64,000 bases of DNA from NCBI GenBank assembly GCA_942486035.1, contig CALNXK010000022.1, positions 1-64,000 of the forward strand, read 5' to 3'. Positions 1-10,529 of this stretch are shown here, one piece after another (the stretch's first letter is position 1; each line of letters opens with the position of its first letter). The position numbers were made by a program, and so were the translations under genes. Source of the DNA: Porites lobata. Lineage: Eukaryota; Cnidaria; Anthozoa; Scleractinia; Poritidae. The notes below the pieces were generated by a model. It did no database searches. It saw only the letters and a program-made list of their open reading frames with translations, and had not been told where the DNA came from.

Positions 1-1186
1 GTGTTCTTATGAAATATTCAAAACTTCCCCCTCCGGTTAAGAATAACTGTTTCCCTGAAGCAAGGACAGCCATTTCAACAATGGCTACGGCTCCATTGTC
101 TCTAAGATTATAGAAATGCGGCTGAAAAAATACAGTTTTTTGGAACAGTTCATTTAAGTGGTTTAAGAGCAAAGAGGCTCTACTACGTGCTTCTCTGGCC
201 CATTTAGACTGCGAACCAAACGCTGTAAAATCTGCAGCAACAAAAAGTTTATCGTAATTGGGATGACGGGCTCCAATGTTCTTAACCAGTGATACCTGTT
301 TCTTGATACAATTGACTAAAGTGGTAAAATTACCATCGGAACGCTTTAAAATCCCTTCCGTGCGCATATGAAGGGAAATATAGTTCAAACCTTAAGTCTT
401 ATTTATAAAGTCATCGGCGATTTCTAAAAGTTTCTCATTGAATGATAAATGCGACTTTGAAAGGGAAGAATAAATATTGTTTGGAAGTGCAAAGAAGGCT
501 CGATCTAATCCTGTTCCGTTTCCTCTCCACTGCTGGATCCCAATAAATGTGCTACCGTTGACCACTTTGTCAAGAAAAGATTCAATCGATCGAAGCATTC
601 CGGAATCCACGCGAACAGTTTTCGATATATTGAATCCAAATCTAGTTTGAAAACCTTGAAGTTCTGTTGTTTGTTGTCGGCGTGAAGCTTCTTCACCATA
701 ACTAAATTGTATCAGTAAGTCCAACTTGTCTCGGCAAACATTCTGAAATCTTTCCCAGCTCACCAAAGTGCTGTATCCGTGTGAACGAAGCGTGTTGTTA
801 AATGCGCTCAGATTGTAGTACAATGCCAGTGTTTGAGTGTCATCACTGCTCACTTTATAACCAAAAAACTTTGAATTATTTACAAAAGGTACAACAACTT
901 GGTGTCCACTGTAGCTTGCTAAAGCTGTGAGGGCGATCAGATTGTTAGTGGCCATTGAAAGTTGTTCAAAATATCGAAATGCGATATAAAACTTTGCGTT
1001 TTTCCTCTCGAGGTGACTTACATTGTTTTGCCTTGTAAAATTCTCTTGATTCATGAGCTCGTCACTTTTTTTAGAGAAGTTTAGTTGCCATTCTTTCTGG
1101 GTTAGCTTCCAGTTGAGATAAATTAGAAACAAAGTTATGACAAATATTGCCTTAAAATGAATAAACGTTCGCCTCGCGGAAGACAT
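1..1186 (-). pseudogene. O-fucosyltransferase-like type II membrane glycosyltransferase with an in-frame stop; runs off the left edge
   Basis: A single open frame starts at ATG 1184-1186 and reads 264 codons to TAA at 392-394. Past that stop the same frame stays open for about 130 codons to the window edge. The N-terminus is short and basic, followed by a hydrophobic signal anchor at about residues 12-28, as in Golgi type II glycosyltransferases. Many N-glycosylation sequons follow (NFT, NVS, NLS, NNT, NIS, NGS, NGT). Just after the stop comes YISLHMRTEG, which resembles the HxR nucleotide-sugar motif of GDP-fucose O-fucosyltransferases. Nearer the edge is GGGSFEYF, resembling their C-terminal GSFQ-like motif. 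Fucosyltransferase function is therefore inferred from fold motifs; substrate is unknown. The stop splits the enzyme just before its donor-binding motif, so the copy looks inactivated, unless the stop is an assembly error or a polymorphism. No introns are visible. Confidence 0.6.
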
Positions 1187-2893
1187 TACTCGGCTCGTTC
1201 CTTAGTTCAGCGTCTCTGTCAGTGGCAGTTGGATAAAGAATTCGACAGTGGTTTCCGGGCATTTTACTGACACGTCACTGGACTCCAGTGGTGCCATAAC
1301 GTTTTCAAATGAAAATGTAATTATTAACAAACACATTGTGTTCAAAATTTAACCCGAGGATATATATTCTGTTTTATTTTTTATCTGAGAACCACAACAA
1401 ATGTGACCAAGAAATCTGAAAGTGTTCCGATTGTTAGTTAAAAACTGTTACAAGAGGCAAGCTAAGATTTACCAAAAGAGTTTAGAAGCTTGCTACCTGT
1501 TGCTGTTCGGTCCTTAATTAAAAATACAACAAAGACAAGGCCAATTTAGTTATTTGCAAGTAAAAGAAAAGTAAATTCTGTCCAATGGTCAAAAGTTCGC
1601 TTAAGATTCACTTCTTGAGGGAGAACATTGCATGAGTGGCCAATTAGCACACGTTACATTTAGCCAAGTAAAGTTAGAAGATAACAGTTTACACGTTTTT
1701 AGACGGAGAGATTTTGAAAAGAATATAATTAAATTTTTGTGAGGAAAATTGAAAAATACAATACAATAATTATTTTTTTGATAAGCCGTATGAAATGGCT
1801 TCCTTATAATCAGTAATGGCAAAACTAGTCAGTAAAACGTTAATTTACCAGCGCTAGCCAAAAGTTTGATGAACAGGATGTATCACAGCTAAAAACATTC
1901 CGCGTTGATAACCATTTCTGAATATCGGTTTCGTGATTGCGATTGGTTCAGAAGCCAAAAGCAAAGCAAAATAACCTTGGCCGAAGAATATTGAAATGAG
2001 TAGAGGCTGGATTTTTTTTTGAGATGGCAGTCATTTGCGGCAATTGGCTGAATAGGCCCTTTGCATGACTGTGATCCCGTGATCAACTTTCGGTAAACAC
2101 GAAAACACTTCACGTTTAAAAAATTTTGCTAACACAAGCTGAGGGTGTGTTTCTTTACTAAAATTCGAGATGAACCGGATCAAAAATCTGGATCATAAGT
2201 ATTTTTCTCTAAGAAAAGAAACGATGTATCCAAAAAAGTATTATTTTTCGTTCAGTTCCATAGAAACGACTCAGAATATCGATGGTATCCTGGCGAAAGA
2301 ATAACACGGCTGCTCATAATGTTGCAAATTTGCTTATCTTGTATTGGATTCTGCCTTCTAATAAGAAAACGACGTTTTGTAAGTATTAGTTTATAAAGAA
2401 TTCCGTTAGGCTTGATCCTAATTTTTGTATCATCAATTCCTCTTTTTATACCACTAAGCTGTTTGTTTTTAACATAAGTTTATTTACAAAATACAGCCAA
2501 CTCTCGCCTCGAGGACAGCTTGCTTTTACGGACACTTCGATGATACACGGAGACACTTTTGACTGAACTAAACTCCCGATATACCCGGACTCTCGTACTA
2601 TTAAAGACATTAGGTCGCCGTCCCTACTAAGATATCCACACTAAGTGGCGTTAACTGTAACTTTACCGACACAAGCCAGCTGTCGTTTATTTGTTGTTTG
2701 GATTCGCGCTTTTCATAATGAGAAGGTTAGAAGGCTCTACACTGAGTTGAAGTGCACTTTACTGACCCGTGGTCCAGTAACTCGTTCACGGAGGACCGTT
2801 CGTTACCGGAGGTTTCTTTAAATTTACTTGGCTTTGAAACTGCAATAATTATGGTACAACTTTTGCCGCGTAGAAGCTAAATCCTTTATTTAA
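1187..2893. other. Intergenic, no gene recognised
   Basis: AT-rich sequence with only short ORFs that show no domain or repeat logic. Around 2490-2700 there is degenerate text of the kind ACTCCCGATATACCCGGACTCTCG, reminiscent of the pogo-like inverted-repeat elements found elsewhere in the window, but no clean ends could be placed. Confidence 0.4.
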
Positions 2894-3408
2894 TTGCTCG
2901 TTTGGAGTGTCGTAAGTCAAAACAATTCCAGCCTGTACAATACGGACACTTCTGTGACGCGGACAGTTGTGTATTCTTATCTTCAATATTGCATTTTAGT
3001 GTGGGGTTCGACATATCCTACCCACCTTAGGCGCCTAGTCTTGTTGCAAAAGCGCATTTGTTCGAATTATCAGCAAGAAGGGCTTTGACGCTCAAACTGA
3101 TCCACTATTTAAGAATCTTATGATCCTTAAGTTAGAAGACATCTGGTCTTTGCATCTCGGGAAATTTATGTTTTCTTTCAAAAATAACTCAGTTCCTTAC
3201 ATGCACAGTTTTTCCAGATCCATTTTACGTACTAATCAAGTTCACAGTTATAACAAGCGTAGTTCAAATAGATTTCACATTCCTTTCTGCTGTTCCAACA
3301 TAAGAGAGTTTTCTATTTTTTATCAAGGTCCTGTCTTCTTCAAGCTGAATGCTTTCATTTGGGATGCCCCCTCCTTATATTCGTTCCAATCCAGAGTAAC
3401 CTGAGTTC
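2894..3408 (+). mobile_element. LINE reverse transcriptase C-terminal fragment (CR1/L2-type), frameshifted
   Basis: The plus strand encodes YLQYCILVWGSTYPTHLRRL followed by LLQKRI, the typical region after the RT fingers and palm in CR1/L2-type non-LTR retrotransposons. It continues, after a frame change near 3060-3120, as ILKLEDIWSLHLGKFMFSF, then VHSYNKRSSNRFHIPFC and REFSIFYQGPVFF. The order matches the C-terminal tail of such ORF2 proteins. There is no endonuclease or catalytic YADD motif here, so it is a 5'-truncated, decayed copy. Family assignment below the LINE level is from recognition only. Confidence 0.75.
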
Positions 3409-5694
3409 AGGCTGATTGGCTGTTAGAAGAATGCCACAAGATCTGATTGGCTGTTGGAATAAACGGAAGTCAAAAGCGCTTATTCCTCCGGTGGTTGTTT
3501 TCGCGAGTGATCAGCTGTCGGCCGAGAAAAGGATCGATTTTGCTGTCCTTTTTAGTGTTTTATGGTCTTATGGTAGCAAAATATACTTTTATATGTGCCA
3601 TGGAAATCTAGAAAATTCAGATGGTTGTTCACAAATATATAAAGGCATCGGAAAAATAGAAAATTCAGTATTTTAAATTCGAGTGCGCCTAGCCAAAATA
3701 TTAAAACTAGAATATCGTCTCGCCGTCTTTTCGAAAACGTTTTACCTTCTACGCGAACAGAAGTGACCTTTGAGATCTCCTTTTATCTCGTAAGAAGTTA
3801 AATGTGATTGTGCTGAGTGTTTTATTTTTAGTTTAAAAAATTAAAAGGTAAAAGCTATTTTTAAGTCAGTGAGTCTGCAGTTTTCCCACGTATGAAAAAA
3901 TTTGCATACTAAAAAAACAAGCAACGGAAGTGATTTTGGTTGGCTGATTCAGCAAATGTCAATCAATCAAAAAGGTGGGCGGCAGACGCTTCGCAGAAGT
4001 TGTATCAGGCTCTCTTTTCGTTTCGCCTTGCCCGCCGGAACGTTATTTACAAAGCCAAACAAAAATTGAGCCTAATCTGAGGCTAGTCCAGAGTTAAAAA
4101 CTTTCTTCTTTCATGTTACTGAATTCTTTGTTTAGTTTTTCGTTACTTCATGTATTTTTAATGCGTTACTCTACGAATTTCATTTTACTTATGTCCCTCC
4201 TGAGATAGGCAGCTGATTTGATCCAACATAGGTCGTTATCAAAGGCGGAGCGAAACGAAGTGTCAGTTTGCTAGAAAACACACCCCAACATAGATTTCTG
4301 ATATCATGATAACTTGCTTTAGATATATTTGCTACTAAAAGTTCGAACAACTCAACAAAACTTCACTTACCTCAGGGTAAGCTGCAAAAAGAGGCTTCGA
4401 GGTAAACTGCGAAAAGATGTACTTCAAAGCTGCGAAACCAACAATTACTAAGCGAAAACAACGCGGCACAACGCTGCAGGAAGGAAAAAAAACGGCGTTT
4501 GCGCTGTAGTTTCACTCACGTGTAAATACCAGATCCCGGCAGCCGAGCATGAGATTTAGGACAAATGTGCCAGGCCGGTCCAAGACGGCGTCCAAACCAT
4601 GATTATAGTGTATTTATCTGTAGTTTGGTAGAATTGCGGAGGAACGAGCGCAGAAATTCCATTTCAGCTGATGATTTGTCACTACCAAGATCTGAGTAGT
4701 GCTTCTGTTAGGTTAAAGAAAGTTTCCCTCGCGGCACAACTAATCAGAAGGACTACGCAGATCTTCAGTATGGTATTTCAACCTCGTTCTCAGGTTCTCT
4801 CTCATGGTATTTCTGAGCTTGTCCTTCAGACGTCATTTCGCTGGGAAGCAAGTGGTGGCGTCGCGAAATGTCGGCATTTTTTTCAGCCTACTATAAACCC
4901 GAACTGCTCTTTTCATATTTTTGTGTAGAAACAAACCTTCGTGGATGTCAGGTTAATACAGTTTTCATTGCTAAAAAGATTGTTTGATTAATTCTCGGAC
5001 GTACACGCAAACTCATACCCCCATCGTAGTACATGGGGGGAGTTGGATGGAGCTCCTCGCCGGAGTTTTTGATATGTTACAGTATCTCGAAACGATTTTC
5101 TCTTGAGTGGAAAGTCTTAAGATGAGGTATATTTTACGGGTGGTGGCGCTGCTGGAGGCCTGTTACGTCACCAGAAATGGTCGCCATCTTGGCTGCCATC
5201 TTGGATTTCACCAAGAATTAGAAATCAGGGTAAAAACGCGAGAAATGGCAATTTTTTTGTGCTTTACATGAAAAATAACACATAAATAAGCATTTTGCAT
5301 GTTTTTAGCCACAAGATTTACTTAAATTGTTGAAAGAAGTTGAAAAAACATGCATTTTCACCCAAAAATGGCTTCACCACCTGCTATTTATGACGTCATA
5401 TCTCGTAACCATAGCAACTGACCATCACTAAACTTGTCTCAAAATGTGCGCAAGGGATGAACAAACAGCTACTGAAAACGTCAGGTGCTGATGTTTTATC
5501 CTCTAGGAAAAAACACAGAAAAATCTTGGAGGCGAGTCAGTGTTTGGTCACTCAATCCCAACTTATATGCTCGTCTTCAAGTTAATTAGGAAAAAAAAGG
5601 ATCAATAAATTGTTGTCAACGAAAGATTATGTGGGTGGCTGTAGTTAATGTAAATTAACAATTGAAAGGTATTTATGCTTAGAATTTACAAATT
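3409..5694. other. Intergenic, repeat-like sequence, no gene recognised
   Basis: No supported reading frame. Text around 5020-5570 (two CCATCTTGG motifs close together, then a long AT-rich stretch) looks like an interspersed repeat, but I could not define its ends. The remaining sequence shows nothing I can name. Confidence 0.35.
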
Positions 5695-5798
5695 CAGTGG
5701 AAGCTTTCCTGACGGACACTCTCGTAAGCTGCCGACAACTCCAATTACGGACATTTTTTTCGTTTTCCGAGGGTGTCCGCTTACGAGAGCTTCCACGG
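5695..5798. mobile_element. Small inverted-repeat element (MITE)
   Basis: The left arm reads CAGTGGAAGCTTTCC and GACACTCTCGTAAGC. The right arm reads GTGTCCGCTTACGAGAGC and TTCCACGG, its near reverse complement. The element is about 104 bp and carries no coding. It sits in DNA that resembles the region near 6770-6860 and the 3' flanks of the membrane-protein genes, so it entered a duplicated segment. The ends resemble the GTGTCCGCTTA family seen at 51290. Confidence 0.6.
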
Positions 5799-7382
5799 TA
5801 TAATTGTCTTAATAAAATTGCGGACCGTTTCAGTCCTAACCTTTCACTCCGCAATATGATGGAAAGTTTAGTTATTCCATAAAGGTGATCGACAAAACGG
5901 GTTTCTCTTGTGCCAAATCTATGTTGGCGCGAAATATATTTAGCCCCATACGGCAAATATGTAATTAAACCAAGTCACAAAACTAAAAACAGGTGAAAAC
6001 TTAGCTTACAAGGTTACATTATCTCATTGGTTAGAAATTGACTTCCACGTATCGTTCCCGCTATAAATATTTTACCTAATTCTTATTATTTTAAGGAGGC
6101 TATGTGACCAAGATATTGCTGTTTTTAGGTCAAGGCTGCGCTGAATTCATACTCAGTACCTTTTCATTTCCTCATAGACAAAATGTTCCTGTAGATCGGA
6201 GTTATAAAGACGATATGAGACAAATTTCATCAGAGGGCAATAACCATAACACTTTTTGGGTGATTTTTGCAGACATGGCACTTAATTGCCATCTCGCCTG
6301 CGTGGCAGGCGTTAAAAGGGGAAGGGGGAAGTTGGGCGCGCGAGAGCGCGCGAGGGTGAAAGGAAAGGAACCCCTCCTCCCTCCTCCCTCGCGCGCGGTC
6401 TTGCGCCCTCGATTCCCTTCCCCCTCCCTTTCTAATGCCTGCCACGCAGACTATTGCTATCCGTTGCAACAGACGACAGGACAGTTTCGCCGCCTAAATA
6501 TAGTCTTAAAAAACCGAAACTGGACCTCTATCTTTAAAACTCAATTGATGCGAAGACACATTTCATCTATTTTTTTTTAAAAGATGGCCAATATCAATAG
6601 AATGACATAGGCCCTTTAGGCTTCCTACTGCACATTCATATTACTACAAGGATCTGAACTAAAAGAAAATTGAAAATGTTACTAAGCTGATAGTAGTAAT
6701 TAGAGTAATACAGACACCAATAAACGTCAGTGGAACGTGTGGTCAGTGTGTTCTACTATTTATTTACTGTTGAGTTAAAATTGAAAGGTTTTTATACACG
6801 TGTATTTCAAATTGGTTACAGACCGTTTCAGTTCTAACCTGTTACGCCTCAACATGATGAAACTTTGCGTTAATTCACAAAACTGGAAAATCTAATTCCG
6901 ATCTACTAACGCCGAGGCATGCTCCGATATACGCTAGCTAACGACAAATAGGGTTTACCCAAGTTAATAAAAGGGATATTGTAGTCGCTTGTTTTGGTTT
7001 TCATAGAAAATGAAGATTCTTCCTTTAAAAATTGGTTCCAGTTTTGTGAGTCAACTTTGTTATGTATGACAGTATGGGAAATGCTAACATTGATTTACAA
7101 ATGATTCAAAAAGCAATGCCAAAAAAGACTAAGCATAATCCCTGCTCAGTATGATCACTCCAACTTGATTGGCATGGTAATGAACATAAAACTGATAATT
7201 AAGAAATGCTTTCTATTCCTGAAACTCGGAACCGGAGACGTTTTGAGCGCCCGGAACTGAGATCTAGCCAATATATTTTTTTTGTGCGAACATTTCACTT
7301 ACGATTCTTTACGCATCTATTACCTAATAAGTCGTCTTTTTCCACATGAAAAACTGGAAAAAATAGATGACATCAAAGATTC
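5799..7382. other. Intergenic 3' flank of the first membrane-protein gene, with a foldback repeat
   Basis: Text at 5820-5880 and 6814-6860 is similar (GACCGTTTCAG, then CCTCAACATGATG). Related text occurs downstream of the copies at 17 kb and 28 kb (near 17140 and 27960), so this is duplicated flank DNA of the gene array. Apart from the foldback at 6296-6451 I see no other feature. Confidence 0.4.
6296..6451. repeat. GC-rich foldback repeat, GCCTGC family copy 1
   Basis: GCCTGCGTGGCAGGC on the left pairs with GCCTGCCACGCAG on the right. Purine-rich and pyrimidine-rich arms (GGGGAAGGGGGAAG against CTTCCCCCTCCC) fold back around a GCGCGC core. Related copies lie at 46698-46830 and 54234-54394, so this is an interspersed family. 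Confidence 0.7.
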
Positions 7383-8957
7383 TTAAAACTGACCACTTAC
7401 AAGTCGCAAAAGATCTTCGCTGGTATAAACAGCCAGGGGAATTACATTCACAATTGCCACTAAAAGGTGTCTTTTCCATCGTTTTTGCCAAACAGCCATG
7501 ACCGCCAAATTCTGATAACGAGTCTCGATTGCTAAAGAAACGCTAGTGAAAAACCATTCAATCACTAGCTGAACTGAAGTGCACTTGGCAAATAACTGTA
7601 GTACCTCGAAAAGGGAATTATCTTTCAGGCAAAGAAACTTGTGCAAGTAAATAAACCCGTTCACAGACACTATAGCAGTCGATTCAGACAACATACTCAT
7701 GATAGCAATATCAGCCATGAGTCTCTCACGGCGAGGAGTACGGAAACTTCCCCAAGGAGCTGATTTTTTTTTCCACAACATATGACAAATGTGATCTATG
7801 AAAACCATTGTACTTCGTTCTATAACTTCTGCAGCGCCGTGAATGATTCCCAAAATAGCAATGTATTCTAGAGTGTCCAGATCGGCTTGCAAAGCTCGGA
7901 AGATGACAGCTGATCCGTAAAACAACGGCCCAAGTAAAACATAAGAATATCCCGGATGGGAAATATTATATAACCTCTGAACACAAACTCGTGCGATTAC
8001 CTTCAAGATGGGGACAATCAGAGGAAAAAAGAGTGCAATTAAGAGTTTGTCTTGGTTGTTATTCTTCGGGTCAGCATATACTGGATATATAAAGTACTGA
8101 CCAATCTGTCCAATGAAGAACGTAAGAAAGACGGGTACAATCATTTGAAAGAACAAGGTCAGTTTGCTTTTGGTCCTTGAACGTGGGCAGAAATGATTGG
8201 CCACCACGTACATTTCCAAGCAGATGCTAATGATAAACATGGCGTTGAGGGGAAACCAGGTTAAGAAGCTGGAAATACTCACATGAGATAAAGTTAAAGC
8301 TCTGCAAGCAACGCGATAAAGTGCATCCAAACAGTAGCAAAGAAAAGGAACTAGAAATAGTGTCCTTTTGATCCCAATTAACTGAAATGGACGGAAAAGT
8401 AAAAGAAGAAAAGTAAAGGGCCAGATATAAAAGAAACCACAGCCAATCACACCAGAAATTGTTATTTTCCATTGCATTTGAACTGAGGTTGAGTTATGTG
8501 AATGATGGCAGCTCAAATATAAACTCTTAAATCGCGCGTAACAGATTAGCGTGTATAGTGTACCCATTACTGTAGCAGCAAGAACCGAGATCAAAGCTCC
8601 AATACACATTGATTTGCCAACTGTACAGAGAGCGGATGGCCTTAGACGTTTCCAAGCCATTGCTCTATCATCTTCTTGATGTTCATCAGTTACTTCATCT
8701 GGTAAGCATGCGTTAATAACTTTAATATCAAGAACGCTCGACCCGAGATAATCCCATGTGGTAGCTTCTCTGTCACTGTATTCTTGGTAAATAAGCTCAT
8801 CGACCGGTTGGTAATACCATTCTCGACCAGTGCTTTCTAGAGGACTGTAGCCAAAAGCTTCTACTGTGAATTCAGGTTCCTCTGGATTGTAATGTTCTGT
8901 TACACCTCGCGTAAAACTGAACAAGATTTGACCAACTACCTCTGCCAGTACAATCAT
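7383..8957 (-). CDS. Multi-pass membrane protein, array copy 1 (unknown family)
   Basis: Intronless frame of 524 codons. The frame is open upstream to 9020, but I place the start at 8955-8957 (MIVLAEVVGQ) because it aligns with MSILTEVVGQ and the start of the 13 kb paralog, and the preceding AAA before ATG is shared. The first ~110 residues are acidic and soluble, with the conserved block YQEYSDREATTWDYL. About ten hydrophobic segments follow. The loop after the first segment carries an N-glycosylation sequon (HNSTS), which suggests that it is extracellular and the N-terminus cytosolic. The C-terminal third holds the invariant blocks IIHGAAEVIERSTMV, SAPWGSFRTPRRERL and MADIAIMSMLSESTAIVSVN. 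I do not recognise the family and assign no function. It is the leftmost of three intact tandem copies. Confidence 0.85.
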   Translation of the reverse strand: MIVLAEVVGQILFSFTRGVTEHYNPEEPEFTVEAFGYSPLESTGREWYYQPVDELIYQEYSDREATTWDYLGSSVLDIKVINACLPDEVTDEHQEDDRAMAWKRLRPSALCTVGKSMCIGALISVLAATVMGTLYTLICYARFKSLYLSCHHSHNSTSVQMQWKITISGVIGCGFFYIWPFTFLLLLFRPFQLIGIKRTLFLVPFLCYCLDALYRVACRALTLSHVSISSFLTWFPLNAMFIISICLEMYVVANHFCPRSRTKSKLTLFFQMIVPVFLTFFIGQIGQYFIYPVYADPKNNNQDKLLIALFFPLIVPILKVIARVCVQRLYNISHPGYSYVLLGPLFYGSAVIFRALQADLDTLEYIAILGIIHGAAEVIERSTMVFIDHICHMLWKKKSAPWGSFRTPRRERLMADIAIMSMLSESTAIVSVNGFIYLHKFLCLKDNSLFEVLQLFAKCTSVQLVIEWFFTSVSLAIETRYQNLAVMAVWQKRWKRHLLVAIVNVIPLAVYTSEDLLRLVSGQF

Positions 8958-9015
8958 TTTATACGAGTGAACGTCAAACGTCCTCTTATTTTGTTGTGAT
9001 CTGCGATTGAAAAGC

Positions 9016-9052
9016 TCCACCTTTATTTATTCGCATGGCCATCTGACGTGTT
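9016..9052 (-). promoter_or_regulatory. Shared promoter cassette of the membrane-protein array, copy 1
   Basis: Read on the minus strand, CACGTCAGATGGCCA is followed by a TATA-like AATAAATAAAGG and GGAGC, about 65-95 bp upstream of the chosen start. The same order (ACATGTCAACTGGCCA-like box, then TATA box) recurs at 18919-18953 and 35196-35232. Confidence 0.6.
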
Positions 9053-9059
9053 GCTTTCT

Positions 9060-10529
9060 TACTGCTGTTTATTTGTTGAAGCACGCATTTTTTCACTTTA
9101 CTCATTTGTGCCCATCTGTTCATGTTTATTTAAATTGCCATTGGATGAAGCCTATAAAGAACTATGAAAAGGGATTACACCAATCATAAATAAGGCAAAC
9201 TTAAAAGCGGTCTCAAGGGGTGAGTATTTGAGTTTTGTAAAAAAAATTATGAATGGGAAAGAATCATGTGGTGTCTACGCTGTAGGCTATGCTGTATAAA
9301 AATTGCCATAAGCTCATATCCTGATAAGATGAAAGGTAACATTTCTTTTCCATCCGGGGATCGGACTATCCGATTTCAATTTTATACACATCGGGTGGTG
9401 TAATGAGTTTAGAAAAGCTCTTTTTCTCAAACCAGTCTAGGATATCTTGTATCGACTAATTTTTACATAAAACACACCAGAGATCGTATCCGAAAGGCTT
9501 ATACAACTATTTTTGAAATTTAAAGGCGGAAGTTTTCCGGAATTAAACTGAAGCGCCCAAATACTCATACGCTGAGCTGAAGGTCATATATATCTGGCTG
9601 GATTTGCTGAAACGTGGCTAAAGAAATTTCAAGTGCCTTTTAACAATTTGACATCTAAGTTGAATGGAAAGCAGTTAAAAGTCACTAGCTAAGGCTTATT
9701 GCTGGCAATAGACGGTAAATTTCACTCGCAGAAGTAACAGGATTTTTGCGATGAAATAAACAACTAGTTTGAAACGTCGGGAAAGTATAACTTTTTAGTC
9801 AGTTAAACCATCGGGCCCATAGCTAAGTCTCTGCGGAGACGGCTAGATTTAAAATCCACAAAATTCATTGATCACAGAATAGGCTTTCTAAGACAAAATC
9901 ACCTACACTAAAGACTCACGAAGCGTTTTTATGCTTGGCACAAAGGTTTCTGGTAACACGAGCTCAACCAGATACCTGAGTTTTGCCTATCAACACTTTT
10001 GGTAAATCACACAATAAATGACTTTGACGGGCAATCACAACACTTCCGAAAACCACTCATAATACTTCCACACTTAACGCGGACGAAACATCATCAAATT
10101 ACTCCGTAAAACTCTCGCTTTCTCCACATAAATCGTCACATGGAACTTTTCTCGACTCACACAGTCGATTTATTCAAGATCCAGGATGTACCAGCGGTTG
10201 AAAAGAAGACATAGAGCCCTGCACGCAGAACAATGTTTAACTAAGTCTTTGGCCTGGTCCAAAATCAGCATTAACTTCCACCTCGCAGAATAGATTTCAT
10301 CCCTAAAACCTATACTACTCTGTGAAGCTAAAGACTTGTTACTGCCAAAAACAAAGCGCGCGAATATCCAAGCTTTCCTTCTCAAGCCCGGGATCAGTCT
10401 TTCATGGTCTTTCGTCCGTGTAGCCAAACTCGGAGACGAAATACGAGACGATATTGGACGTAGCAGACTTTGCCAAAAAAAAAGTGACAATGGAAAGAAA
10501 AAAGAACGAAAGAAACAAAACAAAAGATG
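9060..10529. other. Intergenic, no gene recognised
   Basis: No supported coding. About 90 bp near 9520-9600 (ending GCTGAGCTGAAGGTCATATA) is repeated near 21885-21970, so both belong to a dispersed or duplicated segment. Otherwise nothing identifiable. Confidence 0.35.

Noticed and set aside
6104..6580. 158-codon frame as a gene
   Set aside because: It reads through a palindromic GC-rich foldback repeat and has no domain.
8958..9020. Longer N-terminus for array copy 1 (MELFNRRSQQ)
   Set aside because: The extra 21 codons have no counterpart in the other copies and run into the promoter cassette region. The internal Met aligns with the starts of the paralogs.
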